A stretch of DNA of 64,000 nucleotides, from assembly GCA_036435485.1 (NCBI GenBank), contig CM071599.1, positions 6,908,803 through 6,972,802 of the forward strand, read 5' to 3'. The translations under genes were made by a program, and so were the position numbers. The notes below the pieces were generated by a model. The model saw only the letters and a program-made list of their open reading frames with translations, was not told where the DNA came from and searched no databases. Positions within the stretch are counted from its first letter, which is position 1. Each line of letters starts with the position of its first letter. Below, piece after piece: positions 23,721-38,357 of this stretch. Source of the stretch: Saposhnikovia divaricata (taxonomy: Eukaryota > Streptophyta > Magnoliopsida > Apiales > Apiaceae).

Positions 23721-26700
23721 TATGTAAAAATATCCATAAAATGGTCCGACTCGATTTTTAACAATATCCCGTGTACTAACCACTTTGAGGATTATCCGAA
23801 AACCGAGTTTCGATCATAACAGCTCCGATTCAGGTTCGAACCGCGTCAAATAAAATTTTGTTGAATTTTAATAACCCATAGGAACAAAATATGTAAAAAT
23901 ATCCACAAAATGGTCCGACTTGATTTTTAACAATATCCCGTGTACTAACCCCTTTCAGAATTTTCCGAAAACCGAGTTTCGATCATATCAGCTCCGATTC
24001 CGGTCCGAACTTCGTCAAATAAAATTTCGTTGAATTCCAATAACCCATAGGAACTAAATATGTAAAAATATCCACCAAATGGGCCGACTCCATTTTTAAC
24101 AATACCCCGTATGCTAACACCTTTTTAGGATTATCTGAAAACCGAGTTTCGATCATATCAGCTCCGATTCGGGTCCGAATTGCGTCAAATAAAATTTCAT
24201 TGAATTCCAAAAACCCATAAGAACAAAATATGTAAAAATATCCATAAAATGGTTCGACTCGATTTTTAACAATATCCTGTGTACTAACCCATTTGAGGAT
24301 TATTCGAAAACCGAGTTTCAGTCATTTCAGCCCCGATTCAGGTCCGAACGGCACCAAATAAAATTTCACTGAATTCCAATAACCCATAGGAACAAAATAT
24401 GTAAAAATATCCACATAATGGTCCGACTTGATTTTTAACAATATCCCGTGTACTAACCCCTTTGAGAATTTTCCGAAAACCGAGTTTCGATCATATCAGC
24501 TCCGATTCCGGTCCAAACTGCGTCAAATAAAATTTCGTTGAATTCCAATAACCCATAGGAACAAAATATGTAAAAATATCCACAAAATGGTCCGACTCAA
24601 TTTTTAACAATATCCCGGTACTAACCCCTTTGAAGATTATCCAAAAATCGAGTTTTGACTATATCAGCTCCGATTCAGTTCCGAATTACGTCAAATAAAA
24701 TTTCATTGAATTCCAATAACCCATAGGAACAAAATATGTAAAAATATCCATAAAATGGTCCGACTCGATTTTTAACAATATCCCGTGTACTAACCACTTT
24801 GAGGATTATTCGAAAACCGAGTTTCGATCATAACAGCTCCGATTCAGGTTCGAACCGCGTCAAATAAAATTTTGTTGAATTTTAATAACCCATAGGAACA
24901 AAATATGTAAAAATATCCACAAAATGGTCCGACTTGATTTTTAACAATATCCCGTGTACTAACCCCTTTCAGAATTTTCCGAAAACCGAGTTTCGATCAT
25001 ATCAGCTCCGATTCCGGTCCGAACTTCGTCAAATAAAATTTCGTTGAATTCCAATAACCCATAGGAACTAAATATGTAAAAATATCCACCAAATGGGCCG
25101 ACTCCATTTTTAACAATACCCCGTATGCTAACACCTTTTTAGGATTATCTGAAAACCGAGTTTCGATCATATCAGCTCCGATTCGGGTCCGAATTGCGTC
25201 AAATAAAATTTCATTGAATTCCAAAAACCCATAAGAACAAAATATGTAAAAATATCCATAAAATGGTTCGACTCGATTTTTAACAATATCCTGTGTACTA
25301 ACCCATTTGAGGATTATTCGAAAACCGAGTTTCAGTCATTTCAGCCCCGATTCAGGTCCGAACGGCACCAAATAAAATTTCACTGAATTCCAATAACCCA
25401 TAGGAACAAAATATGTAAAAATATCCACATAATGGTCCGACTTGATTTTTAACAATATCCCGTGTACTAACCCCTTTGAGAATTTTCCGAAAACCGAGTT
25501 TCGATCATATCAGCTCCGATTCCGGTCCAAACTGCGTCAAATAAAATTTCGTTGAATTCCAATAACCCATAGGAACAAAATATGTAAAAATATCCACAAA
25601 ATGGTCCGACTCAATTTTTAACAATATCCCGGTACTAACCCCTTTGAAGATTATCCAAAAATCGAGTTTTGACTATATCAGCTCCGATTCAGTTCCGAAT
25701 TACGTCAAATAAAATTTCATTGAATTCCAATAACCCATAGGAACAAAATATGTAAAAATATCCATAAAATGGTCCGACTCGATTTTTAACAATATCCCGT
25801 GTACTAACCACTTTGAGGATTATTCGAAAACCGAGTTTCGATCATAACAGCTCCGATTCAGGTTCGAACCGCGTCAAATAAAATTTTGTTGAATTTTAAT
25901 AACCCATAGGAACAAAATATGTAAAAATATCCACAAAATGGTCCGACTTGATTTTTAACAATATCCCGTGTACTAACCCCTTTCAGAATTTTCCGAAAAC
26001 CGAGTTTCGATCATATCAGCTCCGATTCCGGTCCGAACTTCGTCAAATAAAATTTCGTTGAATTCCAATAACCCATAGGAACTAAATATGTAAAAATATC
26101 CACCAAATGGGCCGACTCCATTTTTAACAATACCCCGTATGCTAACACCTTTTTAGGATTATCTGAAAACCGAGTTTCGATCATATCACCCCCGATTCGG
26201 GTCCGAATTGCGTCAAATAAAATTTCATTGAATTCCAAAAACCCATAAGAACAAAATATGTAAAAATATCCATAAAATGGTTCGACTCGATTTTTAACAA
26301 TATCCCGTGTACTAATCCCTTTGAGGATTATTCGAAAACCGAGTTTCAGTCATTTCAGCCCCGATTCAGGTCCGAACGGCACCAAATAAAATTTCACTGA
26401 ATTCCAATAACCCATAGGAACAAAATATGTAAAAATATCCACATAATGGTCCGACTTGATTTTTAACAATATCCCGTGTACTAACCCCTTTGTGAATTTT
26501 CCGAAAACCGAGTTTCGATCATATCAGCTCCGATTCCGGTCCAAACTGCGTCAAATAAAATTTCGTTGAATTCCAATAACCCATAGGAACAAAATATGTA
26601 AAAATATCCACAAAATGGTCCGACTCAATTTTTAACAATATCCCGGTACTAACCCCTTTGAAGATTATCCAAAAATCGAGTTTTGACTATATCAGCTCCG

Positions 26701-28790
26701 ATTCAGTTCCGAATTACGTCAAATAAAATTTCATTGAATTCCAATAACCCATAGGAACAAAATATGTAAAAATATCCATAAAATGGTCCGACTCAATTTT
26801 TAACAATATCCCGTGTACTAACCACTTTGAGGATTATCCGAAAACCGAGTTTCGATCATAACAGCTCCGATTCAGGTTCGAACCGCGTCAAATAAAATTT
26901 TGTTGAATTTTAATAACCCATAGGAACAAAATATGTAAAAATATCCACAAAATGGTCCGACTTGATTTTTAACAATATCCCGTGTACTAACCCCTTTCAG
27001 AATTTTCCGAAAACCGAGTTTCGATCATATCTGCTCCGATTCCGGTCCGAACTTCGTCAAATAAAATTTCGTTGAATTCCAATAACCCATAGGAACTAAA
27101 TATGTAAAAATATCCACCAAATGGGCCGACTCCATTTTTAACAATACCCCGTATGCTAACACCTTTTTAGGATTATCTGAAAACCGAGTTTCGATCATAT
27201 CAGCTCCGATTCGGGTCCGAATTGCGTCAAATAAAATTTCATTGAATTCCAAAAACCCATAAGAACAAAATATGTAAAAATATCCATAAAATGGTTCGAC
27301 TCGATTTTTAACAATATCCTGTGTACTAACCCATTTGAGGATTATTCGAAAACCGAGTTTCAGTCATTTCAGCCCCGATTCAGGTCCGAACGGCACCAAA
27401 TAAAATTTCACTGAATTCCAATAACCCATAGGAACAAAATATGTAAAAATATCCACATAATGGTCCGACTTGATTTTTAACAATATCCCGTGTACTAACC
27501 CCTTTGAGAATTTTCCGAAAACCGAGTTTCGATCATATCAGCTCCGATTCCGGTCCAAACTGCGTCAAATAAAATTTCGTTGAATTCCAATAACCCATAG
27601 GAACAAAATATGTAAAAATATCCACAAAATGGTCCGACTCAATTTTTAACAATATCCCGGTACTAACCCCTTTGAAGATTATCCAAAAATCGATTTTTGA
27701 CTATATCAGCTCCGATTCAGTTCCGAATTACGTCAAATAAAATTTCATTGAATTCCAATAACCCATAGGAACAAAATATGTAAAAATATCCATAAAATGG
27801 TCCGACTAGATTTTTAACAATATCCCGTGTACTAACCACTTTGAGGATTATCCGAAAACCGAGTTTCGATCATAACAGCTCCGATTCAGGTTCGAACCGC
27901 GTCAAATAAAATTTTGTTGAATTTTAATAACCCATAGGAACAAAATATGTAAAAATATCCACAAAATGGTCCGACTTGATTTTTAACAATATCCCGTGTA
28001 CTAACCCCTTTCAGAATTTTCCGAAAACCGAGTTTCGATCATATCAGCTCCGATTCCGGTCCGAACTTCGTCAAATAAAATTTCGTTGAATTCCAATAAC
28101 CCATAGGAACTAAATATGTAAAAATATCCACCAAATGGGCCGACTCCATTTTTAACAATACCCCGTATGCTAACACCTTTTTAGGATTATCTGAAAACCG
28201 AGTTTCGATCATATCAGCTCCGATTCGGGTCCGAATTGCGTCAAATAAAATTTCATTGAATTCCAAAAACCCATAAGAACAAAATATGTAAAAATATCCA
28301 TAAAATGGTTCGACTCGATTTTTAACAATATCCTGTGTACTAACCCATTTGAGGATTATTCGAAAACCGAGTTTCAGTCATTTCAGCCCCGATTCAGGTC
28401 CGAACGGCACCAAATAAAATTTCACTGAATTCCAATAACCCATAGGAACAAAATATGTAAAAATATCCACATAATGGTCCGACTTGATTTTTAACAATAT
28501 CCCGTGTACTAACCCCTTTGAGAATTTTCCGAAAACCGAGTTTCGATCATATCAGCTCCGATTCCGGTCCAAACTGCGTCAAATAAAATTTCGTTGAATT
28601 CCAATAACCCATAGGAACAAAATATGTAAAAATATCCACAAAATGGTCCGACTCAATTTTTAACAATATCCCGGTACTAACCCCTTTGAAGATTATCCAA
28701 AAATCGAGTTTTGACTATATCAGCTCCGATTCAGTTCCGAATTACGTCAAATAAAATTTCATTGAATTCCAATAACCCATAGGAACAAAA
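23721..28790 (+). repeat. HORs H25-H29, homogeneous left-type units
   Basis: HOR starts are 23721, 24735, 25749, 26763 and 27777, all 1014 bp. H27 repeats the mosaic pattern of H24 (catatcacccccg in C, gtactaatccc in D, ctttgtgaatttt in E) 3042 bp downstream, giving a three-HOR period across H24-H26 and H27-H29. Private single-base changes include catatctgctccg in the B of H28, cgatttttgac in its F and cgactagattttt in the A of H29. Confidence 0.88.
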
Positions 28791-31641
28791 TATGTAAAAA
28801 TATCCATAAAATGGTCCGACTCGATTTTTAACAATATCCCGTGTACTAACCACTTTGAGGATTATCCGAAAACCGAGTTTCGATCATAACAGCTCCGATT
28901 CAGGTTCGAACCGCGTCAAATAAAATTTTGTTGAATTTTAATAACCCATAGGAACAAAATATGTAAAAATATCCACAAAATGGTCCGACTTGATTTTTAA
29001 CAATATCCCGTGTACTAACCCCTTTCAGAATTTTCCGAAAACCGAGTTTCGATCATATAAGCTCCGATTCCGGTCCGAACTTCGTCAAATAAAATTTCGT
29101 TGAATTCCAATAACCCATAGGAACTAAATATGTAAAAATATCCACCAAATGGGCCGACTCCATTTTTAGCAATACCCCGTATGCTAACACCTTTTTAGGA
29201 TTATCTGAAAACCGAGTTTCGATCATATCAGCTCCGATTCGGGTCCGAATTGCGTCAAATAAAATTTCATTGAATTCCAAAAACCCATAAGAACAAAATA
29301 TGTAAAAATATCCATAAAATGGTTCGACTCGATTTTTAACAATATCCTGTGTACTAACCCATTTGAGGATTATTCGAAAACCGAGTTTCAGTCATTTCAG
29401 CCCCGATTCAGGTCCGAACGACACCAAATAAAATTTCACTAAATTCCAATAACCCATAGGAACAAAATATGTAAAAATATCCACATAATGGTCCGACTTG
29501 ATTTTTAACAATATCCCGTGTACTAACCCCTTAGAGAATTTTTTGAAAATCGAGTTTCGATCATATCAGCTCCGATTCCGGTCCAAACTACGTCAAATAA
29601 AATTTCGTTGAATTCCAATAACCCATAGGAACAAAATATGTAAAAATATCCACAAAATGGTCCGACTCAATTTTTAACAATATCCCGGTACTAACCCCAT
29701 TGAAGATTATCCAAAAACCGAGTTTTGACTATATCAGCTCCGATTCAGTTCCGAATTACGTCAAATAAAATTTCATTGAATTCCAATAACCCTTAGGAAC
29801 AAAATATGTAAAAATATCCCTAAAATGGTCCGACTCAATTTTTAACAATATCCCGTGTACTAACCACTTTGAGGATTATCCGAAAACCGAGTTTCGATCA
29901 TAACAGCTCCGATTCAGGTTCGAACCGCGTCAAATAAAATTTTGTTGAATTTTAATAACCCATAGGAACAAAATATGTAAAAATATCCACAAAATGGTCC
30001 GACTTGATTTTTAACAATATGAATTTTCAGAAAACCGAGTTTCGATCATATCTGCTCCGATTCCTGTCCGAACTTCGTCAAATAAAATTTCGTTGAATTC
30101 CAATAACCCATAGGAACAAAATATGTAAAAATATCCATAAAATGGTTTGACTCAATTTTTAACAATATCCCGTGCACTAACCCCTTTGAGGATTATTCGA
30201 AAACCGAGTTTCAGTCATTTCAGCCCCGATTCAGGTCTGAACGACACCAAATAAAATTTCACTAAATTCCAATAACCCATAGGAATAAAATATGTAAAAA
30301 TATCCACATAATGGTCCGACTTGATTTTTAAGAATATCCCGTGTACTAACCCCTTTGAGAATTTTCCGAAAACCGAGTTTCGATCATATCAGCTCCGATT
30401 CCGGTCCAAACTGCGTAAAATAAAATTTCGTTGAATTCCAATAACCCATAGGAACAAAATATGTAAAAATATCAACAAAATGGTCCGACTCAATTTTTAA
30501 CAATATCCCGGTACTAACCCCTTTTAAGATTATCCAAAAACCGAGTTTTGACTATATCAGCTCCGATTCAGTTCCGAATTACGTCAAATAAAATTTCATT
30601 GAATTCCAATAACCCATACGAACAAAATATGTAAAAATATCCCTAAAATGGTCCGACTCGATTTTTAATAATATCCCGTGTACTAACCACTTTGAGGATT
30701 ATCTGAAAACCGAGTTTCGATCATAACAGCTCCGATTCAGGTTCGAACCGCGTCAAATAAAATTTTGTTGAATTTTAATAACCCATAGGAACAAAATATG
30801 TAAAAATATCCACAAAATGGCCCAACTTGATTTTTAACAATATCCCGTGTACTAACCCCTTTGAGAATTTTCCGAAAACCGAGTTTCGATCATATCAGCT
30901 CCGATTCCGGTCCGAACTTCGTCAAATAAAATTTCGTTGAATTCCAATAACCCATAGAAACTAAATATGTAAAAATATCCACCAAATGGGCCGAATCCAT
31001 TTTTAACAATAACCCGTATGCTAACACCTGTTTAGGATTATCTGAAAACCGAGTTTCGATCATATCAGCTCCGATTCGGGTCCGTATTGCGTCAAATAAA
31101 ATTTCATTGAATTCCAAAAACCCATAAGAACAAAATATGTAAAAATATCCATAAAATGGTTAGACTCGATTTTTAACAATATCCCGTGCACTAACCCCTT
31201 TGAGGATTATTCGAAAATCGAGTTTCAGTCATTTCAGCCCCGATTCAGGTCCGAACGGCACCAAATAAAATTTCACTAAATTCCAATAACCCATAGGAAC
31301 AAAATATGTAAAAATATCCACATAATGGTCCGACTTGATTTTTAACAATATCCCGTGTACTAACCCCTTTGAGAATTTTCCGAAAACCGAGTTTCGATCA
31401 TATCAGCTCCGATTCCGGTCCAAACTGCGTCAAATAAAATTTCGTTGAATTCCAATAACCCATAGGAACAAAATATGTAAAAATATCAACAAAATGGTCC
31501 GACTCAATTTTTAACAATATCCCAGTACTAACCCCTTTGAAGATTATCCAAAAACCGAGTTTTGACTATATCAGCTCCGATTCAGTTCCGAATTACGTCA
31601 AATAAAATTTCATTGAATTCCAATAACCCATAGGAACAAAA
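28791..31641 (+). repeat. 2851-bp super-repeat, copy 1 (H30-H32)
   Basis: HORs start at 28791, 29805 and 30628 with lengths 1014, 823 and 1014. H30 still resembles the left half in B-D but has ccccttagagaattttttg in E. From the F of H30 onward the right-type marks appear: aaaaaccgag in F, ccctaaaatgg in A. H32 has aggcc-less B with aaatggcccaacttg and C marks gggccgaatcc and cacctgtttagg. The same trio recurs twice more downstream. Confidence 0.9.
29805..30627 (+). repeat. Variant HOR H31, A-B(21-bp deletion)-D-E-F, 823 bp
   Basis: A (29805-29973) is followed by a 148-bp B (29974-30121) in which aacaatat runs straight into gaattttcagaaaacc; 21 bp covering the cccgtgtactaacccc block are lost. 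D begins at 30122, so C is also absent. The total loss of 191 bp (170+21) accounts exactly for 1014-823. The shortened B ends aggaacaaaa, not the B-type aggaactaaa, which suggests its 3' end is not pure B. H35 and H38 are copies. Confidence 0.93.
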
Positions 31642-32655
31642 TATGTAAAAATATCCCTAAAATGGTCCGACTCGATTTTTAACAATATCCCGTGTACTAA
31701 AAACTTTGAGGATTATCCGAAAACATAGTTTCGATCATAACAGCTCCGATTCAGGTTCGAACCGCGTCAAATAAAATTTTGTTGAATTTTAATAACCCAT
31801 AGGAACAAAATATGTAAAAATATCCACAAAATGGTCCAACTTGATTTTTAACAATATCCCGTGTACTAACCCCTTTGAGAATTTTCCGAAAACCGAGTTT
31901 CGATCATATCAGCTCCGATTCCGGTCCGAACTTCGTCAAATAAAATTTCGTTGAATTCCAATAACCCATAGGAACTAAATATGTAAAAATATCCACCAAA
32001 TGGGCCGATTCCATTTTTAACAATAACCCGTATGCTAACACCTTTTTAGGATTATCTGAAAACCGAGTTTCGATCATATCAGCTCCGATTCGGGTCCGTA
32101 TTGCGTCAAATAAAATTTCATTGAATTCCAAAAACCCATAAGAACAAAATATGTAAAAATATCCATAAAATGGTTTGACTCGATTTTTAACAATATCCCG
32201 TGCACTAACCCCTTTGAGGATTATTCGAAAACCGAGTTTCAGTCATTTCAGCCCCGATTCAGGTCCGAACGGCACCAAATAAAATTTCACTAAATTCCAA
32301 TAACCCATAGGAACAAAATATGTAAAAATATCCACATAATGGTCCGACTTGATTTTTAACAATATCCCGTGTACTAACCCCTTTGAGAATTTTCCGAAAA
32401 CCGAGTTTCAATCATATCACCTCCAATTCCGGTCCAAACTGCGTCAAACAAAATTTCGTTGAATTCCAATAACCCATAGGAACAAAATATGTAAAAATAT
32501 CAACAAAATGGTCTGACTCAATTTTTAACAATATCCCGGTACTAACCCCTTTGAAGATTATCCAAAAACCGAGTTTTGACTATATCAGCTCCGATTCAGT
32601 TCCGAATTACGTCAAATAAAATTTCATTGAATTCCAATAACCCATAGGAACAAAA
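31642..32655 (+). repeat. HOR H33, right-type spacer unit
   Basis: This 1014-bp HOR lies between copies 1 and 2 of the 2851-bp super-repeat. Its A reads ctaaaaactttgagg and gaaaacatagtttcg, its C reads gggccgattcc. H40 (38358) is its closest relative. Between copies 2 and 3 only its A monomer survives, at the start of H37. Confidence 0.88.
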
Positions 32656-35506
32656 TATGTAAAAATATCCATAAAATGGTCCGACTCGATTTTTAACAAT
32701 ATCCCGTGTACTAACCACTTTGAGGATTATCCGAAAACCGAGTTTCGATCATAACAGCTCCGATTCAGGTTCGAACCGCGTCAAATAAAATTTTGTTGAA
32801 TTTTAATAACCCATAGGAACAAAATATGTAAAAATATCCACAAAATGGTCCGACTTGATTTTTAACAATATCCCGTGTACTAACCCCTTTCAGAATTTTC
32901 CGAAAACCGAGTTTCGATCATATCAGCTCCGATTCCGGTCCGAACTTCGTCAAATAAAATTTCGTTGAATTCCAATAACCCATAGGAACTAAATATGTAA
33001 AAATATCCACCAAATGGGCCGACTCCATTTTTAACAATACCCCGTATGCTAACACCTTTTTAGGATTATCTGAAAACCGAGTTTCGATCATATCAGCTCC
33101 GATTCGGGTCCGAATTGCGTCAAATAAAATTTCATTGAATTCCAAAAACCCATAAGAACAAAATATGTAAAAATATCCATAAAATGGTTCGACTCGATTT
33201 TTAACAATATCCTGTGTACTAACCCATTTGAGGATTATTCGAAAACCGAGTTTCAGTCATTTCAGCCCCGATTCAGGTCCGAACGACACCAAATAAAATT
33301 TCACTAAATTCCAATAACCCATAGGAACAAAATATGTAAAAATATCCACATAATGGTCCGACTTGATTTTTAACAATATCCCGTGTACTAACCCCTTAGA
33401 GAATTTTCTGAAAATCGAGTTTCGATCATATCAGCTCCGATTCCGGTCCAAACTACGTCAAATAAAATTTCGTTGAATTCCAATAACCCATAGGAACAAA
33501 ATATGTAAAAATATCCACAAAATGGTCCGACTCAATTTTTAACAATATCCCGGTACTAACCCCTTTGAAGATTATCCAAAAACCGAGTTTTGACTATATC
33601 AGCTCCGATTCAGTTCCGAATTACGTCAAATAAAATTTCATTGAATTCCAATAACCCTTAGGAACAAAATATGTAAAAATATCCCTAAAATGGTCCGACT
33701 CAATTTTTAACAATATCCCGTGTACTAACCACTTTGAGGATTATCCGAAAACCGAGTTTCGATCATAACAGCTCCGATTCAGGTTCGAACCGCGTCAAAT
33801 AAAATTTTGTTGAATTTTAATAACCCATAGGAACAAAATATGTAAAAATATCCACAAAATGGTCCGACTTGATTTTTAACAATATGAATTTTCAGAAAAC
33901 CGAGTTTCGATCATATCTGCTCCGATTCCTGTCCGAACTTCGTCAAATAAAATTTCGTTGAATTCCAATAACCCATAGGAACAAAATATGTAAAAATATC
34001 CATAAAATGGTTTGACTCAATTTTTAACAATATCCCGTGCACTAACCCCTTTGAGGATTATTCGAAAACCGAGTTTCAGTCATTTCAGCCCCGATTCAGG
34101 TCTGAACGACACCAAATAAAATTTCACTAAATTCCAATAACCCATAGGAATAAAATATGTAAAAATATCCACATAATGGTCCGACTTGATTTTTAAGAAT
34201 ATCCCGTGTACTAACCCCTTTGAGAATTTTCCGAAAACCGAGTTTCGATCATATCAGCTCCGATTCCGGTCCAAACTGCGTAAAATAAAATTTCGTTGAA
34301 TTCCAATAACCCATAGGAACAAAATATGTAAAAATATCAACAAAATGGTCCGACTCAATTTTTAACAATATCCCGGTACTAACCCCTTTTAAGATTATCC
34401 AAAAACCGAGTTTTGACTATATCAGCTCCGATTCAGTTCCGAATTACGTCAAATAAAATTTCATTGAATTCCAATAACCCATACGAACAAAATATGTAAA
34501 AATATCCCTAAAATGGTCCGACTCGATTTTTAATAATATCCCGTGTACTAACCACTTTGAGGATTATCTGAAAACCGAGTTTCGATCATAACAGCTCCGA
34601 TTCAGGTTCGAACCGCGTCAAATAAAATTTTGTTGAATTTTAATAACCCATAGGAACAAAATATGTAAAAATATCCACAAAATGGCCCAACTTGATTTTT
34701 AACAATATCCCGTGTACTAACCCCTTTGAGAATTTTCCGAAAACCGAGTTTCGATCATATCAGCTCCGATTCCGGTCCGAACTTCGTCAAATAAAATTTC
34801 GTTGAATTCCAATAACCCATAGAAACTAAATATGTAAAAATATCCACCAAATGGGCCGAATCCATTTTTAACAATAACCCGTATGCTAACACCTGTTTAG
34901 GATTATCTGAAAACCGAGTTTCGATCATATCAGCTCCGATTCGGGTCCGTATTGCGTCAAATAAAATTTCATTGAATTCCAAAAACCCATAAGAACAAAA
35001 TATGTAAAAATATCCATAAAATGGTTAGACTCGATTTTTAACAATATCCCGTGCACTAACCCCTTTGAGGATTATTCGAAAACCGAGTTTCAGTCATTTC
35101 AGCCCCGATTCAGGTCCGAACGGCACCAAATAAAATTTCACTAAATTCCAATAACCCATAGGAACAAAATATGTAAAAATATCCACATAATGGTCCGACT
35201 TGATTTTTAACAATATCCCGTGTACTAACCCCTTTGAGAATTTTCCGAAAACCGAGTTTCGATCATATCAGCTCCGATTCCGGTCCAAACTGCGTCAAAT
35301 AAAATTTCGTTGAATTCCAATAACCCATAGGAACAAAATATGTAAAAATATCAACAAAATGGTCCGACTCAATTTTTAACAATATCCCAGTACTAACCCC
35401 TTTGAAGATTATCCAAAAACCGAGTTTTGACTATATCAGCTCCGATTCAGTTCCGAATTACGTCAAATAAAATTTCATTGAATTCCAATAACCCATAGGA
35501 ACAAAA
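32656..35506 (+). repeat. 2851-bp super-repeat, copy 2 (H34-H36)
   Basis: HOR starts are 32656, 33670 and 34493. H34 is of left type (ccataaaatgg in A, ctttcagaatttt in B, caataccccg in C) with ccttagagaattttctg in E, matching H30. H35 is the 823-bp form and H36 matches H32, including gggccgaatcc and acctgtttagg. Only scattered single-base differences from copy 1 were seen, such as gaaaaccgag for gaaaatcgag in the D of H36. Confidence 0.9.
33670..34492 (+). repeat. Variant HOR H35, A-B(21-bp deletion)-D-E-F, 823 bp
   Basis: Second copy of the 823-bp unit, with the same deletion junction aacaatatgaattttcag near 33883 and the same absence of C. Confidence 0.93.
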
Positions 35507-38357
35507 TATGTAAAAATATCCCTAAAATGGTCCGACTCGATTTTTAACAATATCCCGTGTACTAACAACTTTGAGGATTATCCGAAAACATAGTTTCGAT
35601 CATAACAGCTCCGATTCAGGTTCGAACCGCGTCAAATAAAATTTTGTTGAATTTTAATAACCCATAGGAACAAAATATGTAAAAATATCCACAAAATGGT
35701 CCGACTTGATTTTTAACAATATCCCGTGTACTAACCCCTTTCAGAATTTTCCGAAAACCGAGTTTCGATCATATCAGCTCCGATTCCGGTCCGAACTTCG
35801 TCAAATAAAATTTCGTTGAATTCCAATAACCCATAGGAACTAAATATGTAAAAATATCCACCAAATGGGCCGACTCCATTTTTAACAATACCCCGTATGC
35901 TAACACCTTTTTAGGATTATCTGAAAACCGAGTTTCGATCATATCAGCTCCGATTCGGGTCCGAATTGCGTCAAATAAAATTTCATTGAATTCCAAAAAC
36001 CCATAAGAACAAAATATGTAAAAATATCCATAAAATGGTTCGACTCGATTTTTAACAATATCCTGTGTACTAACCCATTTGAGGATTATTCGAAAACCGA
36101 GTTTCAGTCATTTCAGCCCCGATTCAGGTCCGAACGACACCAAATAAAATTTCACTAAATTCCAATAACCCATAGGAACAAAATATGTAAAAATATCCAC
36201 ATAATGGTCCGACTTGATTTTTAACAATATCCCGTGTACTAACCCCTTAGAGAATTTTCTGAAAATCGAGTTTCGATCATATCAGCTCCGATTCCGGTCC
36301 AAACTACGTCAAATAAAATTTCGTTGAATTCCAATAACCCATAGGAACAAAATATGTAAAAATATCCACAAAATGGTCCGACTCAATTTTTAACAATATC
36401 CCGGTACTAACCCCTTTGAAGATTATCCAAAAACCGAGTTTTGACTATATCAGCTCCGATTCAGTTCCGAATTACGTCAAATAAAATTTCATTGAATTCC
36501 AATAACCCTTAGGAACAAAATATGTAAAAATATCCCTAAAATGGTCCGACTCAATTTTTAACAATATCCCGTGTACTAACCACTTTGAGGATTATCCGAA
36601 AACCGAGTTTCGATCATAACAGCTCCGATTCAGGTTCGAACCGCGTCAAATAAAATTTTGTTGAATTTTAATAACCCATAGGAACAAAATATGTAAAAAT
36701 ATCCACAAAATGGTCCGACTTGATTTTTAACAATATGAATTTTCAGAAAACCGAGTTTCGATCATATCTGCTCCGATTCCTGTCCGAACTTCGTCAAATA
36801 AAATTTCGTTGAATTCCAATAACCCATAGGAACAAAATATGTAAAAATATCCATAAAATGGTTTGACTCAATTTTTAACAATATCCCGTGCACTAACCCC
36901 TTTGAGGATTATTCGAAAACCGAGTTTCAGTCATTTCAGCCCCGATTCAGGTCTGAACGACACCAAATAAAATTTCACTAAATTCCAATAACCCATAGGA
37001 ATAAAATATGTAAAAATATCCACATAATGGTCCGACTTGATTTTTAAGAATATCCCGTGTACTAACCCCTTTGAGAATTTTCCGAAAACCGAGTTTCGAT
37101 CATATCAGCTCCGATTCCGGTCCAAACTGCGTAAAATAAAATTTCGTTGAATTCCAATAACCAATAGGAACAAAATATGTAAAAATATCAACAAAATGGT
37201 CCGACTCAATTTTTAACAATATCCCGGTACTAACCCCTTTTAAGATTATCCAAAAACCGAGTTTTGACTATATCAGCTCCGATTCAGTTCCGAATTACGT
37301 CAAATAAAATTTCATTGAATTCCAATAACCCATACGAACAAAATATGTAAAAATATCCCTAAAATGGTCCGACTCGATTTTTAATAATATCCCGTGTACT
37401 AACCACTTTGAGGATTATCTGAAAACCGAGTTTCGATCATAACAGCTCCGATTCAGGTTCGAACCGCGTCAAATAAAATTTTGTTGAATTTTAATAACCC
37501 ATAGGAACAAAATATGTAAAAATATCCACAAAATGGCCCAACTTGATTTTTAACAATATCCCGTGTACTAACCCCTTTGAGAATTTTCCGAAAACCGAGT
37601 TTCGATCATATCAGCTCCGATTCCGGTCCGAACTTCGTCAAATAAAATTTCGTTGAATTCCAATAACCCATAGAAACTAAATATGTAAAAATATCCACCA
37701 AATGGGCCGAATCCATTTTTAACAATAACCCGTATGCTAACACCTGTTTAGGATTATCTGAAAACCGAGTTTCGATCATATCAGCTCCGATTCGGGTCCG
37801 TATTGCGTCAAATAAAATTTCGTTGAATTCCAAAAACCCATAAGAACAAAATATGTAAAAATATCCATAAAATGGTTAGACTCGATTTTTAACAATATCC
37901 CGTGCACTAACCCCTTTGAGGATTATTCGAAAACCGAGTTTCAGTCATTTCAGCCCCGATTCAGGTCCGAACGGCACCAAATAAAATTTCACTAAATTCC
38001 AATAACCCATAGGAACAAAATATGTAAAAATATCCACATAATGGTCCGACTTGATTTTTAACAATATCCCGTGTACTAACCCCTTTGAGAATTTTCCGAA
38101 AACCGAGTTTCGATCATATCAGCTCCGATTCCGGTCCAAACTGCGTCAAATAAAATTTCGTTGAATTCCAATAACCCATAGGAACAAAATATGTAAAAAT
38201 ATCAACAAAATGGTCCGACTCAATTTTTAACAATATCCCAGCACTAACCCCTTTGAAGATTATCCAAAAACCGAGTTTTGACTATATCAGCTCCGATTCA
38301 GTTCCGAATTACGTCAAATAAAATTTCATTGAATTCCAATAACCCATAGGAACAAAA
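35507..38357 (+). repeat. 2851-bp super-repeat, copy 3 (H37-H39), chimeric start
   Basis: HOR starts are 35507, 36521 and 37344. H37 begins with an H33-type A (ctaacaactttgagg and gaaaacatagtttcg near 35567-35595), then switches by about 35703 to left-type B-F sequence as in H30 and H34 (ggtccgacttg, ctttcagaatttt, ccttagagaatttt). H38 is the 823-bp form and H39 matches H32 and H36. The direct H36-to-H37 join lacks one HOR relative to H32-H33-H34. Confidence 0.9.
36521..37343 (+). repeat. Variant HOR H38, A-B(21-bp deletion)-D-E-F, 823 bp
   Basis: Third copy of the 823-bp unit; deletion junction near 36734. A private change is ataaccaataggaac near 37158. Confidence 0.93.

Noticed and set aside
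29974..30121. Shortened monomer as the boundary with a different repeat family
   Set aside because: It is a B monomer with a 21-bp internal deletion; both flanks align to B and the next monomer is an ordinary D.
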